Of a DNA stretch of 62,369 nt, positions 13,618-25,140 are shown in pieces. Position 1 is the stretch's first letter; every line of letters begins with the position of its first letter. Origin of the DNA: Halocafeteria seosinensis (taxonomy: Eukaryota > Sar > Bigyra > Bicosoecida). The notes beneath the pieces were generated by a model that searched no databases, was not told where the DNA came from, and was given only the letters and a program-made list of their open reading frames with translations. The stretch spans positions 1 to 62,369 of the forward strand of contig LVLI01000862.1 of the NCBI GenBank assembly GCA_001687465.1, read 5' to 3'. The position numbers and the translations under genes are program-made.

Positions 13618-14378
13618 TTAACTGGACTTTCCTAGAAGATCGGGAAACTGCTGTCCATCCACATATCCACCTCGCATCGCTCTCCTGACATTCTCTTCGA
13701 ATGTTTTGGGATCCTCGCGGAAGACCTTCGCCACTGTATGGTTTAGGGGGTCGTTGCCTTCGGGATTTAATAATAGGAACTCGAGGCCGACAACTATGTT
13801 TTCTAACGTGTAAACAGGTTTCCATTCCTTTCGCAATAAATCCAGGCAAACATTTCCTTGGTAATCAATGTTCGGGTGATATATTTTACACTCCTCTCGT
13901 AACGTGACTTTAGGTGGGTCATGAGGATAGGACGGCGGCACTTTCATAAGAAACCGGAAAGTTCCATTTCTATAGTATCTGCATCCTTACGTTGTAAATC
14001 GGTAATCATACGAAAGAAAAATAACACGTAATGCTGGAGAAAGCTAACATACCCCTGTTTCGGCTTCACCACCACTTCCATTTTCAATAAGTCATTGATA
14101 TCAGGCCATTCCACCTGAACCTGTTCATTCTTATCCCCACTTGTGTATCGCTCGCTCATCGATTCCTTGTCTGTCATAACTCTGCGAACGGCAGGAGGCA
14201 TTGCATCACCCGACTTTTTCTTCTCTCGAGGTGCTAACTTTCCCATTATACTCTGTCCCGTAGAGGATGACGACGCAGCGGCGGCGCCTGATCCATTGCC
14301 GGATGCTTCGGCCGCCCCTTCCCCCGAAGAGGAGGCGGACGAAGACTCGGTTTTGGGTTTCTTCTTGGCTAAAAACAT
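13618..14378 (-). CDS. UBE2M: NEDD8-conjugating enzyme E2 (UBC12/UBE2M), 228 aa
   Basis: Transfers NEDD8 from the NAE1-UBA3 E1 to cullins. Exons are 14378-14053 and 13978-13618, with a 74-nt intron. The E2 fold is complete: the HPN motif in YHPNID, the catalytic Cys in GNVCLDLLR, WKPVYT after it, and the UBC12-type C-terminus with RRAMRGGYVDG. The first ATG gives MFLAKKKPKTE. This recalls the short basic N-terminal tail by which UBC12 docks on its E1, but here an Ala/Ser/Gly-rich insert of about 40 residues separates it from the core. At 228 residues it is longer than the usual ~183. No frame defects. Confidence 0.92.
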
Positions 14379-15372
14379 TCTGTAGCTTCCCGAATGAGTA
14401 TGGCGACTTCTTCGTCGTCGATTTCGAGCAACAACAAAAAAAAACTTCACAAAAGACGTCGTGTCGTGCCCCTGTACTGTTTATGCCAGAAGTGCGGCTA
14501 AAGATGCGAATGAATGGGAGGAATGGACCTGATCTATCAAACTCTCTGAAGCATGTGTTGTACACGTAGACGTGAGACTGAGACAATGTGGCCAAAGCCT
14601 TTGAAATTCAAAGTTTGAACCAGAGTCCGGGAAATGATTGTTCGAATCATCCGACACGACTTCAAACTTTTAAAGTTTTCACGCATCAACGTTAAAGTAT
14701 AGCTGTCTAGTAAGAGTTCTCATTCACATATGATGCTAGACGCCAGATTCAGTCTACTAGGCAACAGTTTTTGGGGTTCACTACCGACGAGGCTTGCTGT
14801 TATTCACGTCAGCGAGCATACTGCGGACAGCTCTACAAGTCGGTAGTGGTACTACTTCGGGTAATTCAAGAAATGTAGATCCTATTTTAACAAGAGGGAG
14901 CGCTACTTATTGTAAAAATGGCAGATGGCTACAAGCCGCACGGTGCATTCCACTCTAGTGAACGTCACATTGTGCGCTCATTCCGCGCTCGTTCCGCTCT
15001 TTCGCTTTGACGATGAGTTGCCAGACAGAAACATCAGGTAGTCGTGGTGCAAGGACCAATTGTGCGTGTCCGGAAACGCTACGATTCTCTACTGACCTCT
15101 ACCATTGTAGGTAACGCTGCAGGGTGATCCCCAAGTTTGTTTCACCGATCAGCAGCGGCCTCGGTTCTCAGCGACGGCACTTAAATGCCAGCTTTTGGTA
15201 CGTATGTGGCAAAAGCCTTTATAACTGTCTCCGCAAATCAGTCAAACCAGTAGGTAGTATTCATCGCTATAGCGATCCCGTGTAACAGGTGCCAGTCAAT
15301 CCATGATGTATGCTGGTGCTACGCGTGCTAAGTCGGCTCCCGATGCAATGAATGATAAGATAGGCGCTTATC
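14379..15372. other. Intergenic, no gene seen
   Basis: About 1 kb between the 5' end of UBC12 and the 3' end of the next minus-strand gene. No ORF with a convincing start or motif, no tRNA-like fold and no repeat of note. Confidence 0.6.
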
Positions 15373-15747
15373 CTATACCCGGTCGGCTTGTGCCGCTGCG
15401 ATGAAAATGGCGACCAGGAGCCAGAGAGCGAATGTAATGCACCATCCTTTGAGGAAGGACTTCATGCTTCGTTGCGCAAAGAACAATCCAAAGAGTCCGA
15501 GTACCGCAAGCAGTCCACAGCATAGCCCAAAGCAAAACTTGCTCGGTGGTGGACGCAGCACTGGATCATTCAGTGTGTCATCGAGTTCCATGTGAGATGC
15601 TATGTTGGGGTGCTTGGTATCAATGTACACTTCTCGATCCTCGGCATAGGCCCCTCCTCCGGTCGCTTGCTCATCATGCTCCTTGTGCGTATACTGTTGC
15701 TCCTGCTCCTGTCGGCTTGCGGTGCCTGTTTCGCTACTGTCTTGCAT
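15373..15747 (-). CDS. Small two-helix membrane protein, 124 aa
   Basis: Starts at the first in-frame ATG (MQDSSETG). The N-terminal ~70 residues are polar and Gln/Glu-rich. A Pro-rich PPPSKFC hinge then leads into two hydrophobic helices at about 72-92 and 98-118, the first with a CFGLCCGLL cysteine cluster. A short tail ends in QADRV. Topology suggests a hairpin with both ends on the same side. Family unknown. Its start lies 184 bp from the divergent SDR start at 15932, so the two may share a promoter region. An upstream coding exon cannot be excluded. Confidence 0.6.
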   Translation of the reverse strand: MQDSSETGTASRQEQEQQYTHKEHDEQATGGGAYAEDREVYIDTKHPNIASHMELDDTLNDPVLRPPPSKFCFGLCCGLLAVLGLFGLFFAQRSMKSFLKGWCITFALWLLVAIFIAAAQADRV

Positions 15748-15931
15748 GTTCCCAGCTTGTTGTACGGACGCACTTCGTTGACAAAGAAAAAAAAAAGGTG
15801 GTAACACAACAATCCCGATCCGATTCCATTGAATGTTCCAGGAGGAGTACAAACGCCATCGCTTTTTCCTAGTGTTGTAGTTGTCTCCTCCTATTTTTTT
15901 TCTATTATTATTATATATTTTTGGGTCCAAT

Positions 15932-17281
15932 ATGGGGACGGCTCAGTCGCGCAGTTTATACGGGTACTACGCCTTGTACCAATGGTCACGCTGTCCACGA
16001 TGGCTCAAAGCTACACTGCTNCTGTTTCTGCTCAAATCCTGCAAGGATCTCCTCGCACGTGTTCGGCAAAAGTCTCTCGAGGGGAAGGTCGTTCTCATCA
16101 CGGGCGCAGGGAGTGGGATTGGACGTCTCCTGTCCCTGAAAATGGCACGACTGGGCGCGAAATTGGCGCTAGTCGACCTGAATTTCGATAGTGTGGAGCA
16201 AACCGCCGTTGAAGCACGGCACTTTGGAGCCACGGCGCGGGTAAGCTCCCTTGCATGCGACTACAGAGGGATGGAAGCACCCCGTACACACATTAATGTG
16301 TCCTGCCGCAGGCGTACCAACTGGATGTGACAGACAGACAGAGAGTTTACAATATGGCGGACACCATCCAACAGGAGGTCGGACCAGTAGGTAAGTGCGG
16401 CCATTAACTACAGGTTGCAACGCGCTTTTGTGCGGTAGAAAAAAAGAAGATGAGATTGATTTGAATGATGATTGACAGATATACTGGTGAACAACGCTGG
16501 AATCGTATCGGGCAAGCGCCTGCTCGAGAATACTGACGAATCGATATCCAAAACATTCGATGTAAACACTATAAGCATGTTCTGGACAGTCAGAGCTTTC
16601 CTACCGCAAATGTTGGAAAGAAATTCGGGGCATTTAGTCACAATTTCGAGCGCTAGCGCCTATACCGGAGTTGTGGGGTTGGCTGATTACGCTGCCAGCA
16701 AGTGGGGAGGTGCGCCATTGCCTATGTAATACATCTACTTCGTGTGCTTTTATGCCTTGTTTTGTCCGCAGCATTCGGTTTTCATGAATCCATGCGCCTA
16801 GAACTGAAGAAATTAGGAAAAACGGGTGTAAATACTACATGCGTTTGTCCCTTCTACATCAACACCGGGATGTTTGAGGTGCGTTCTCCTGAGCAAAAGA
16901 TCTATTTTTTGTTTCCTTTTCACTTTACAGAGGCATATGTCTCGCAGGGTGTCCAAACACGTTTTTCATGGATCCTGCCAATATTGGAGCCGGATTATGT
17001 GGCAAGTCAGACACTGAGGGCGATTCAGCAAGATCAAGAAGTTTTGTGTATGCCAGTAATCGTCTACCTTGTTCCACTGTTACGCGGGCTCCTGCCAACG
17101 TCACTATTCGATTTCGGGCTTGATGTGCTGGGAGTAAGTTTGTTTCATACAAGATATAGGTATGCTCAGTATCGAGCTTCACTTTTCTTCACTGCAGGTT
17201 TGTAATAGCATGGATAACTTTGTTGGGAGGACTCCAGCAAACTCTCAAGGAGCTGTATCGCCGCCTCGACAGGATGAGTAG
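15932..17281 (+). CDS. Short-chain dehydrogenase, RDH10/SDR16C-like, 325 aa
   Basis: Six exons: 15932-16240, 16312-16390, 16479-16709, 16772-16878, 16948-17133 and 17198-17281; every junction is frame-consistent. An N-terminal hydrophobic anchor precedes the cofactor motif ITGAGSGIG, then NNAG, the active-site serine region TISSAS and the catalytic YAASK. The YAASK-FGFHESMRLEL block and the end, VCNSMDNFVGR, match the membrane-bound SDR16C/RDH10 group, which oxidises retinol or other lipophilic alcohols at the ER. The substrate cannot be read from sequence. Base 16021 is an N, but the codon is CTN, leucine whatever the base. Confidence 0.85.
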
Positions 17282-17460
17282 GCCGGCTACAACTACTACG
17301 TGGAATAGTTGCCTCGTTGCAAAAGAAAACGAATAGCAAGTCGGCACATAAACTAAGAAGGGTATCTGTTTGAAAGAGCACAGAACTCAAGGAAGTTCAA
17401 ACTTTTTGTGGTGACATGAATAAACTGCAACTGGCCTATTTGTTAATTGTGCTACCATCT

Positions 17461-19174
17461 CTATCGGTTTTCAATTTCGATGTTTTCCTCCGAGGCAGAA
17501 GCTGACTCTACGTCGTCTTCTTTATCTATGTCATGTCTCTTGAGAGCTACGATATAGGGATATAGTGGATATAATAGCACCAGCGTGGTGGTGAATCCAA
17601 CAGTGCCGGCCAAAGCGAAGGGGAGATTATATGATCCTGTGGCCACGAATATCCATCCGGCAATGGGTGGGCCTATCGACACCGATAACGCCTGGAACCC
17701 ATACATGAACCCCATCGCCATCGGTAAGTCTTTCGGACCTACTGTATCCGCCGTAACCTGCATGCGAGGGAGACTCAAGTGGTGCGACTTGGCAAATTTG
17801 CAACTCTTTCACAGAACAATACGTACCACGGGCATGGTGGCAATGAAAGATCCAGCAAAGAACCCAAATATAAATGTAACAATGTTTAAACTAATAACGT
17901 CGCGCGAAGCTGGCATTAACGCCGTGCTTCCGGTAGTAAAGAGCAATCCCAATATAAACGTATAAACCCTCACTCTGAGAGAGATGTTAGTCACTGCCCC
18001 AACTCCCAATCGACCAAGAGTAGAAGCGATCCCCAATATAGAAATGACAAGAGCCGCTTGCTGAGATTGAAAGTTAAGCTCTGTACTCGCATATCGCTCT
18101 AAATGAACCATGGGCACAAAATAGGGCCCTCCCATAATGCTGGCCAGAATCACAAGCCGTCTTAAAGGAGGATTACTTAGGAGACGTAAAATCTCCTCTT
18201 TTCGTGTCTCCTTCCGATCGTATCCGTTATGGCCTGAGGATGCCACCTCCTCTTTGGAAGAAGCTTCCTTAGCTTCAACAGACTTACAATTTTCCTCCTT
18301 CTCCTCACCTTCTTCCTCGCAGGTCAGTGGGTTCTCTTCACTACCGTCGTCGGTAGCAGAGGTATCCTTCTCCGGAATGTTACTCGAACCGTACAAAGAC
18401 GCCGGAGGTTTCTGGAACAACAATGCATTGCAGCTTATGCCCACGATAGCCACGACTGCTAAAATACGCAACGTCGGACGCCAACCAAATTCCTGTATAA
18501 GAGCCTCTGTCACTGGTGCATATACAAACGTTCCCACACCACTCCCGGAAGCTGCTATTCCAGTGGCAAAGGAACGATTAGCTACAAAGTGCTGTTGAAT
18601 GATAATGACGGAACTAACAAAGGAGAGAGCGTATCCAATTCCCACCATAAGTCCATAACTGAGATACAAGTGCCACAACGCGGTTGTGTAGGTGCTGAGT
18701 ACCAGTCCTAGCGCTACTATTAGTCCTCCTACGAATGCGACTCCCCTGCAGCCATATTTCTTTGCCAGCGGCCCTGTTACCACACCTCCTCCCAGCATCA
18801 ATGCTGTGGAAACCGATCCAACCCATGCAGTCGACCCTTCATCTGTTCCCAAGTCATCAACTAGCGCTGAGAAGAGAACGCCGAAGCTGCAGTTTCACCA
18901 ACAGTCCAAATGAAGCCATCACCACGTCCAACGCTGCTAATTTAACAAACACGTACCTATATTGAGATCCTAATACCACGAAATGAACCATAAACGATCC
19001 GAAAACAATCGACCATCTCGAGAGGCGCTCGCACCAGGTCAGGGAATCATCGTCGGAATTTGTCGCTCGCTCCTGCTTTTCTTCTGTATCGCTTTTCCCA
19101 CTGGAAAGAGCGCCATCAGTGCTCTCCTTCCTCGTGTCATCCTTCCCGATGGACGTTGTGGTCTGGTCAGTCAT
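17461..19174 (-). CDS. MFS transporter, monocarboxylate (MCT/SLC16) type, 524 aa
   Basis: Exons are 19174-18957, 18886-17827 and 17757-17461; introns are 70 and 69 nt. It has the two six-helix halves of the major facilitator superfamily. They are separated by a highly acidic, Lys/Glu/Ser-rich cytosolic loop at about residues 265-320. Family features include a first helix reading GSFMVHFVVLGSQYSFGVLF, GxGxG-type glycines in helix 4-5 (GIAASGSGVGTFVYAP) and the late motif PVVTADTVGP. A long acidic N-terminal tail of about 50 residues precedes helix 1. Likely role: proton-coupled monocarboxylate or related solute transport at the plasma membrane or an organelle. Substrate unknown. Confidence 0.85.
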
Positions 19175-20245
19175 TATGGCGTCTATAACGCTGTTTTTAC
19201 TGTAAATGTGAAGGTTCCCACGCAATCCACTGCAATGACTGCTGCTGCGGTCAAAGAAGTAAACTATGGGACATGAAATATATGCGCAGTGTATCGGATA
19301 CTGTAAAACATCCTTGAACTATAGTGAACTCATGAATGGCATCGATGCAACACCGCTAAAGACGAGTGGATGAACAGACACACAGGCACCGTAACCGGGG
19401 TCTTGGTCCACTTACAGTACGTTCTTATCCATGCAAGAGCCACCGGTACAATAAAAAGCAAAGATCGTCTGATCAACTAAACCTATCAAAAATGAGACGT
19501 TCGTAACTACGCATTGGCATCTACACTGTGATAGAATTCCCAGCGGAGTCCTGAGCGGACGCAACTTCAAGTTCGGTCGGAAATTTGACTCATAAATTGT
19601 GGGACCGAGACTTTGAGAATTACGACTGGGGAATGTCTGGCTAGTAGCTACACGGTGGATTTTTGTCTACCGATAATCGGCGAAATCATCCAAAACGGAA
19701 CTGCAGACACTGGAGTCAGAGTTCATGCGGCTCCTGGCAACACTACGGGTTGTACATACATATGCATACCACAGTGTACCCACACGCAGTCGGTAAAACT
19801 TCCGTCCATTTTAGGTCTCTGATAATTATTTCATACTAGCGGGCCTGCTAGAACCCTGCATCTCCTGAATCGTGGTCTCCTGTCTACACCCTGCATTGCC
19901 GTAACACTACATTGTACTGTACCGTACGGTCACATGAATAACTCGACGTCCCTAGCACCCACAGAACTCAGCAGAACTCAAGTAGATAAATCGACGGGGA
20001 AATAAAACTTCTTTCCACGTGACGGCAATCATTCATATTTTGAAACTTGAATTCAGAACTTTAGCTACCTCTTCTAGTGGGTAGCCCCCAATCAATCCGC
20101 TGCCCTTCTTGGTGTGGTCAATCCGCACTTTGACTTCGAGTCTCTGAAGATACTACCAGGGGTTGTAGCGGTGAGTTGTTTACTACTGTATACATCTAAT
20201 GCCTTGTTGTGTTTATGTTTGTATTTCGCAATCATTCACGATACG
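19175..20245. other. Intergenic region between divergent MCT and CapZ beta
   Basis: About 1.07 kb containing the 5' flanks of both genes. A frame at 19613-19822 has no coding character. No RNA gene or repeat was found. Confidence 0.5.
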
Positions 20246-21238
20246 ATGGCTTCCTCAAATGATCCCGTGGACCATGCAATGACGCTAATGCGTCGTATGC
20301 CGCCACAGAATGTGGACGATAACCTGGAGAATTTGGTTACATTGGTCCCTGAGGAGGAAGAAGAGCTCCTCCAGCGCATTGACCAGCCTTTACGTCTGGG
20401 GACCGACGCCAAGTCCCAGCGTCAATTCGTCATGTGCGATTATAATCGAGATGGGGACTCGTATCGCTCCCCATGGACGAATCAGTACTTCCCTGAGTTG
20501 GACCCAGAGGACCGCGAGTTGGCCTACCGGCCGCCGGAAAACCTCAGGCAGCTCGAAATCGCATTCAATGACGTCTATGACGCCTATCGTGAACTGTAAG
20601 GGTCTGGATGAGACACTAGTCGTGCTTGTGTGCACGTGGATATTCGTGGCTTTGTTGCTTGCGCATGCAGATACTTCCCCGGCAACAGCATCTCATCCGT
20701 GTATTTATGGGACCAAGAAGATGGATTTGCAGGCTGCTTTTTGATCAAAAAGGGTGCGTATTCTTCTACAACCGTCTATTGCATACATGACTATGTTGAC
20801 ACGTGTGCGAGTACAGATACATCCGAAAAGGGGGGAGCGAAATACGTCGACACGGGGACGTGGGATTCCATCCATGTAATTGATGTGCAAGATTCAGCCA
20901 AGGAGAAAGGCAAGAAGGATATTACATTAACGAGTACGGTATTGTTCCGCATGACTGTGGACGACAATCAAGTTGGAAATACGGATTTCGGTGGGAATCT
21001 GATGAGGCAAGCCATGAAGACTGCCCGAGGAGACGATAATGATATGCTCATTGAAGCCATTGGCAAGATGATTGAAGCTATGGAAGGGACTATGCGAGAA
21101 AATCTTCAGGAGCTATACCTGGCGAAAACTCGAGAAGTAATGAATAAAGTCAGATCCCTGGAGAGGAACCCGAATACCTCCGATGACATGGTTGCAGCCT
21201 TGACGAAAAAGTTAGCCAATCGAACCACAGTGTCGTAG
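20246..21238 (+). CDS. CAPZB: F-actin-capping protein subunit beta, 284 aa
   Basis: Binds CapZ alpha to cap actin barbed ends. Exons are 20246-20595, 20671-20753 and 20817-21238; introns are 75 and 63 nt. The start ATG gives MASSNDPVDHAMTLMRRMPP. Family signatures are all present: LMRRMPPQNV, DQPLRLGTD, CDYNRDGDSYRSPWTN, SVYLWDQEDGFAGCFLIKK and WDSIHVIDVQ. The C-terminal helical region carries TREVMNKVRSLE, the segment preceding the actin-binding tentacle. Length matches the usual 270-285 residues. An in-frame upstream extension to 20114 lacks an ATG and looks like 5'UTR. Confidence 0.95.
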
Positions 21239-21633
21239 GAACGATTGAAATATACGTGTGGTAATTGCAGCATCCATGCTCATAAGTAATTTCGTGACGT
21301 CACTGACGTACACGCGAAATCCATGGAAATCTTCTTAGGTGCGGTTTTGGGTACGCTTACTAAACGCTTGGGCACGTTCTTTCTCGCCAACTCCCGCTGC
21401 TACGAGACTCACGGATCACTAACCCCAGGTCGGGGATGAACATGCTAGCCATTCGTACTACAGTATCGTCGAAACGACTAGAATATAACATACTTACGGT
21501 ATGTCCGGTAGTTTTAGCATCCGTGCTCACAAGCGATTTTGCGAGATTCACTCGACATCTGAAGTGCGTTTATCAGTAGCAAGCTTCTGGCAGTCTATCC
21601 ACAAGCGGAGACTCTCCATGCTGCCAGATTGCT
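21239..21633. other. Convergent intergenic spacer
   Basis: About 395 bp between the CapZ beta stop and the stop of the RsmH-fusion gene on the other strand. Two partly similar passages lie near 21247-21300 and 21465-21535 (compare ggtaattgcagcatccatgc with ggtagttttagcatccgtgc), suggesting a small local duplication. No gene seen. Confidence 0.4.
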
Positions 21634-24586
21634 TCAACTACTTCTTGGTGTTTCGTCTTCCTTCGGCTTCTGCTTTTTTCTTTCTTGCCATTCTTGATCT
21701 TCTTCGGCGTCCCATTCCCATTGCAGCGCTCCATCCTGATCACCCGTGGGGGATCGCCTCTCGGGCTTTGCCGTCCTACCTTGCTCTTCCAAAGAAATCG
21801 CCTCCTCCCATGTAATACCGGAGAAATGATCATCCTCTGGATCTATAGAGTTAAGAACACTTTCGATTTCCTGCTCGCTGAATTGGTGGATATTATCCAG
21901 AGTAATTCCCGCCTCAGTAAATGCTGCTGGTAATTCCATCTTTTCTCCTTGGGACATTACATGCTCCATGTAAGGAAGCTCGTCCTCCAGTTGCGTTGGT
22001 GATGGTGGATCGACATTCGCTAATTTACCAGCTAAAATGCGGGCACTTTCTCGATTCGCATTACACTCAGAATTGCTACTAGTTGTGTGAGACGTTTCAG
22101 CTTCGAGTGCATCAAGCAACTCCGTGGTATGCTCCGAGCTATTCGGACGGTTGAGAGACTGAAGTAGCTGGTTGAACGTTTCTGAACTCAGTCCGAGCTC
22201 CTTCTTTGCCCGACGACGAAGAATATCCATAACTTCTTGTGAGGCCGAGTCCCATGCTTCATGTTGCTTTTGCTCTGGGACACCAGTAGCCTTCAGTATC
22301 CTACTTAGTTTGCTGCACTACAGATTAAGAACCTTTATAACGAGGTTATACACGGGAACTATCTCCCCACGTACCTCAGGTCCGGCTGGTTCAAATCAAT
22401 TCCAATGTCTGCCGCAAATCGGCGCATATTTGCTTCAGTGTTATCATCTAGGTCCATGTCAGCTTTCCCTAGCATTGATTGATATCGCTCTCGTAGACTT
22501 TCAGACTGGTCTAGTGTCTCTTTCAGTCTTTTGATATCCTCCTCTTCGGCTAGCGGGGCATCAGCTTGACCAGTTTTATCAATGGTGTCGTCAATGATGC
22601 TATCTAGTACTCCACTGTCCTTGCCATTGCTACCATTGCTACCGTTGTTTGTACTGAAGAATCGCTTGCCACTTGAAGCTTGGTTCATGAACTCAGAAGA
22701 GGTATCATTGCGTCCAGTAACTATATTCCGACTGCGATTTGCGTCGTCAGACGACTCAAACTCCGACACAAACCTTATCTTTGCTTCCTGAACATCCTGT
22801 CTTAGCTGGTTGACCAAGTCGTCCTCCTCTTCAGACCATGTTTCAACGGAGACATTAAACGGCCCGTTCGCGTGATCGTCGTTATCGACATTTGCAGAAC
22901 GAGTCCGTGAGTGGACCGCTGTCAGCCCGATTTCCTCCACGCTGACCGGCTGGTCATCGTGTGTAGACGAAGCAGTCTTCTCCATGCACCGGAGATGAGC
23001 AGATCTTGCTCGAGAGTTATGTCGTACCTCAGCCCTGCGGGGCCGGAGGTACGAGGTAGTTTCCACTTGAGATGATCCAATCGTATTACCTCCCGCAACG
23101 TTCACGGTTAACTCCTTCCAATAATTCCCCTCAAGGTTCTGGAATTTTAGCAGCTCACAACAAACGTAAGAAAACGGAATATGAAGCGACTAATACATCC
23201 AAAACACAACTTACGAGCACACGAAACAAGTTTCGAACAAAAGCATCTTCGTGGGGACTAAACGACATGCAAACCAATCTTCCCCCTTCAGCAAGAAGAC
23301 GCGGGCATTTAGACAAGGCTTGTACTATATGGTATTCTTCGTCGTTCACGGCGAGTCGCAGAGCTTGGAATACCTTCTGAACTGTGAGTGGGTGTCTTGG
23401 CTTTGCTTTCACAAGTTGTGATAATGCCCTCTCTCGTTTAACTTTACTATTCCAATGAGACGCTTTCTCGATAAATAAGCTATCACTCGAATTAGCGGTG
23501 AACTGCTGCTTTCTCGACAATGCCCGTGTCTTTTTCGCTTGTCTTGATAATACCTGGTCCAATGCGCGCTCGATTACGAAGCGCAGTTCAAGTGTAGACC
23601 TGATTTTCCTTCGTTTGCTGCCTTTGCCCCTCCAGCGAACAATGGCTGCCGCTATTTCCTCAGCAAAATCGTCTATCTCCCCTCTGTGTAAAACAGCACG
23701 AAAGTCAAGGAACGTAAGCAACCCTGAAGCTATCCCATTGCTTCCACGTATATTAACACGAACCTCTCTCTTAGCAAGTCACGCAAACTGTTGTAATCAA
23801 TACGGTAGAGGAGATCCTGCGCTGGGGGTATTTCGTTCTTGGCAACACTCTGCAGGCACTCATGCAAATTCATGAACGATAGTGATACGGCAAAAGGGAA
23901 AAAACACCTGCCCGCACACATACTAAATTGTAGCGCATATCTAGCGTGCTATCACGTCGATAACTAAATCCACGGTCAGCAGAGTCTATATGAGAGGAGT
24001 TAAGTCCAAAGTCAAAGAAAACCCCATCCATTTTCCTGGAAGGGAAGTCCGTCGCTTCAATGGCTCGTTCAATGTTAGCAAAGCTCCCATTGTAAAAATA
24101 GACACGTTGAATCGCTTCTTCGTCTTCTTGGCTTTGTGCAATGTACCTTCGTGCTTGGGCGAGTGCTTGCGGATCTCGTTCAATACAGAGCACGACCGCG
24201 TTAGGGTACAATCGTAACAGCATCTCCGTGTGTCCACCATGCCCCGCCGTGGCATCGACGAAATACAGATACTCCCCACGTTCTTTGGACGCCTCTGCCC
24301 TTTCTGTGTTGACCCATAGCTGTAACACTTCCTCAGGCATGACGGGGACATGCTGCTTATCCTGAGACCGGGTTTGCACAACCTTCGCGACGATGCTCGC
24401 TTCCGCCTTGCCGCCTAGAGCGTATACGGCGTCCGTGGACATCATACCTCGTCCAGATAGTGTGCATAGCACATCATCGGTACCACGTAGACCATACCAC
24501 CAGGAAGCAGCATTGCTCCTGCTGGCCAGGACCACCGGATATACACCTCTACTCCTCTTCCACGGCGCTGTCACGAATCGCCTCAT
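21634..24586 (-). CDS. RsmH/METTL15-type rRNA m4C methyltransferase with long C-terminal extension, 886 aa
   Basis: Five exons on a continuous frame: 24586-23924, 23849-23764, 23683-23215, 23138-22375 and 22312-21634. The RsmH core is clear: HVPVMPEEVL, the SAM site DATAGHGGHTEML, FDFGLNSSHID, DRGFSYRRDSTLDMR, then FQALRLAVNDE and the terminal block PRARSAHLR. It methylates N4 of a cytidine in small-subunit rRNA. The N-terminus is basic and serine-rich, consistent with import into mitochondria or a plastid. Beyond the PRARSAHLR block, the same exon runs on for about 430 acidic, largely disordered residues with short helices; no family is recognised there. The third intron could alternatively end 15 nt earlier (23153), still in frame. 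Confidence 0.85.
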
Positions 24587-25140
24587 TGTTCATTCAATGG
24601 TGCCCAATATACTCGACAAAACACGTGAATATGCAGATTTGCCGTGGTATGTAACCTGCAGGGTTGTCTTGTGAAGATGGCTTTTTCCGGTCATTACCCA
24701 ACCATTATACGGTAATTTATACCCGCTATGCAGCCTCAATTTTTTTACTCTTTTTATTTTTCCAGTATTCTAGGCGCTGTATAGGTGTCTACTCATTCAT
24801 CCCTCCTTTTGAAAACAGTAAAATAAAGAAGGCTTTGGACGGCATGGGGTCATGCGCTTCGGAGCATGTAGGTATAGTTACACCGTGTGCAAATACACAC
24901 AGAGCTAGCTACGTCGACAATGTGCGCCCCGACGAACACCTAGGGTATATCTTATCGGAGGTGTGAAAAATAGAGGCAGAAAGTGTGGCTTGTTGTTTGC
25001 TTGGAGTTCCTTGTGAAGATGGCTTTCGATGAGGGTATTATTCACTGCCGTATACACCACCGTCACTTTCAGTATTGTGTAGGGTTCCCATAGTTATGTG
25101 GTTCCTCCATCGCTCCTATCGAGAAAATAAACACAAAAAA
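24587..25140. other. Intergenic region between divergent RsmH and CLYBL
   Basis: About 550 bp separating two divergent starts. A plus-strand frame at 24664-24966 has no homology I can see. The sequence ...ttgtgaagatggcttt... occurs twice, near 24669 and 25011, which hints at a small duplication. Confidence 0.4.

Noticed and set aside
16021-16021. Ambiguous base suggesting a break in the SDR gene
   Set aside because: The codon is CTN, which is leucine for any base, and the frame continues.
22359-22985. Separate gene starting at the ATG at 22985 downstream of RsmH
   Set aside because: The ATG lies directly after the PRARSAHLR block of RsmH in the same exon and frame, so a fusion is the simpler model.
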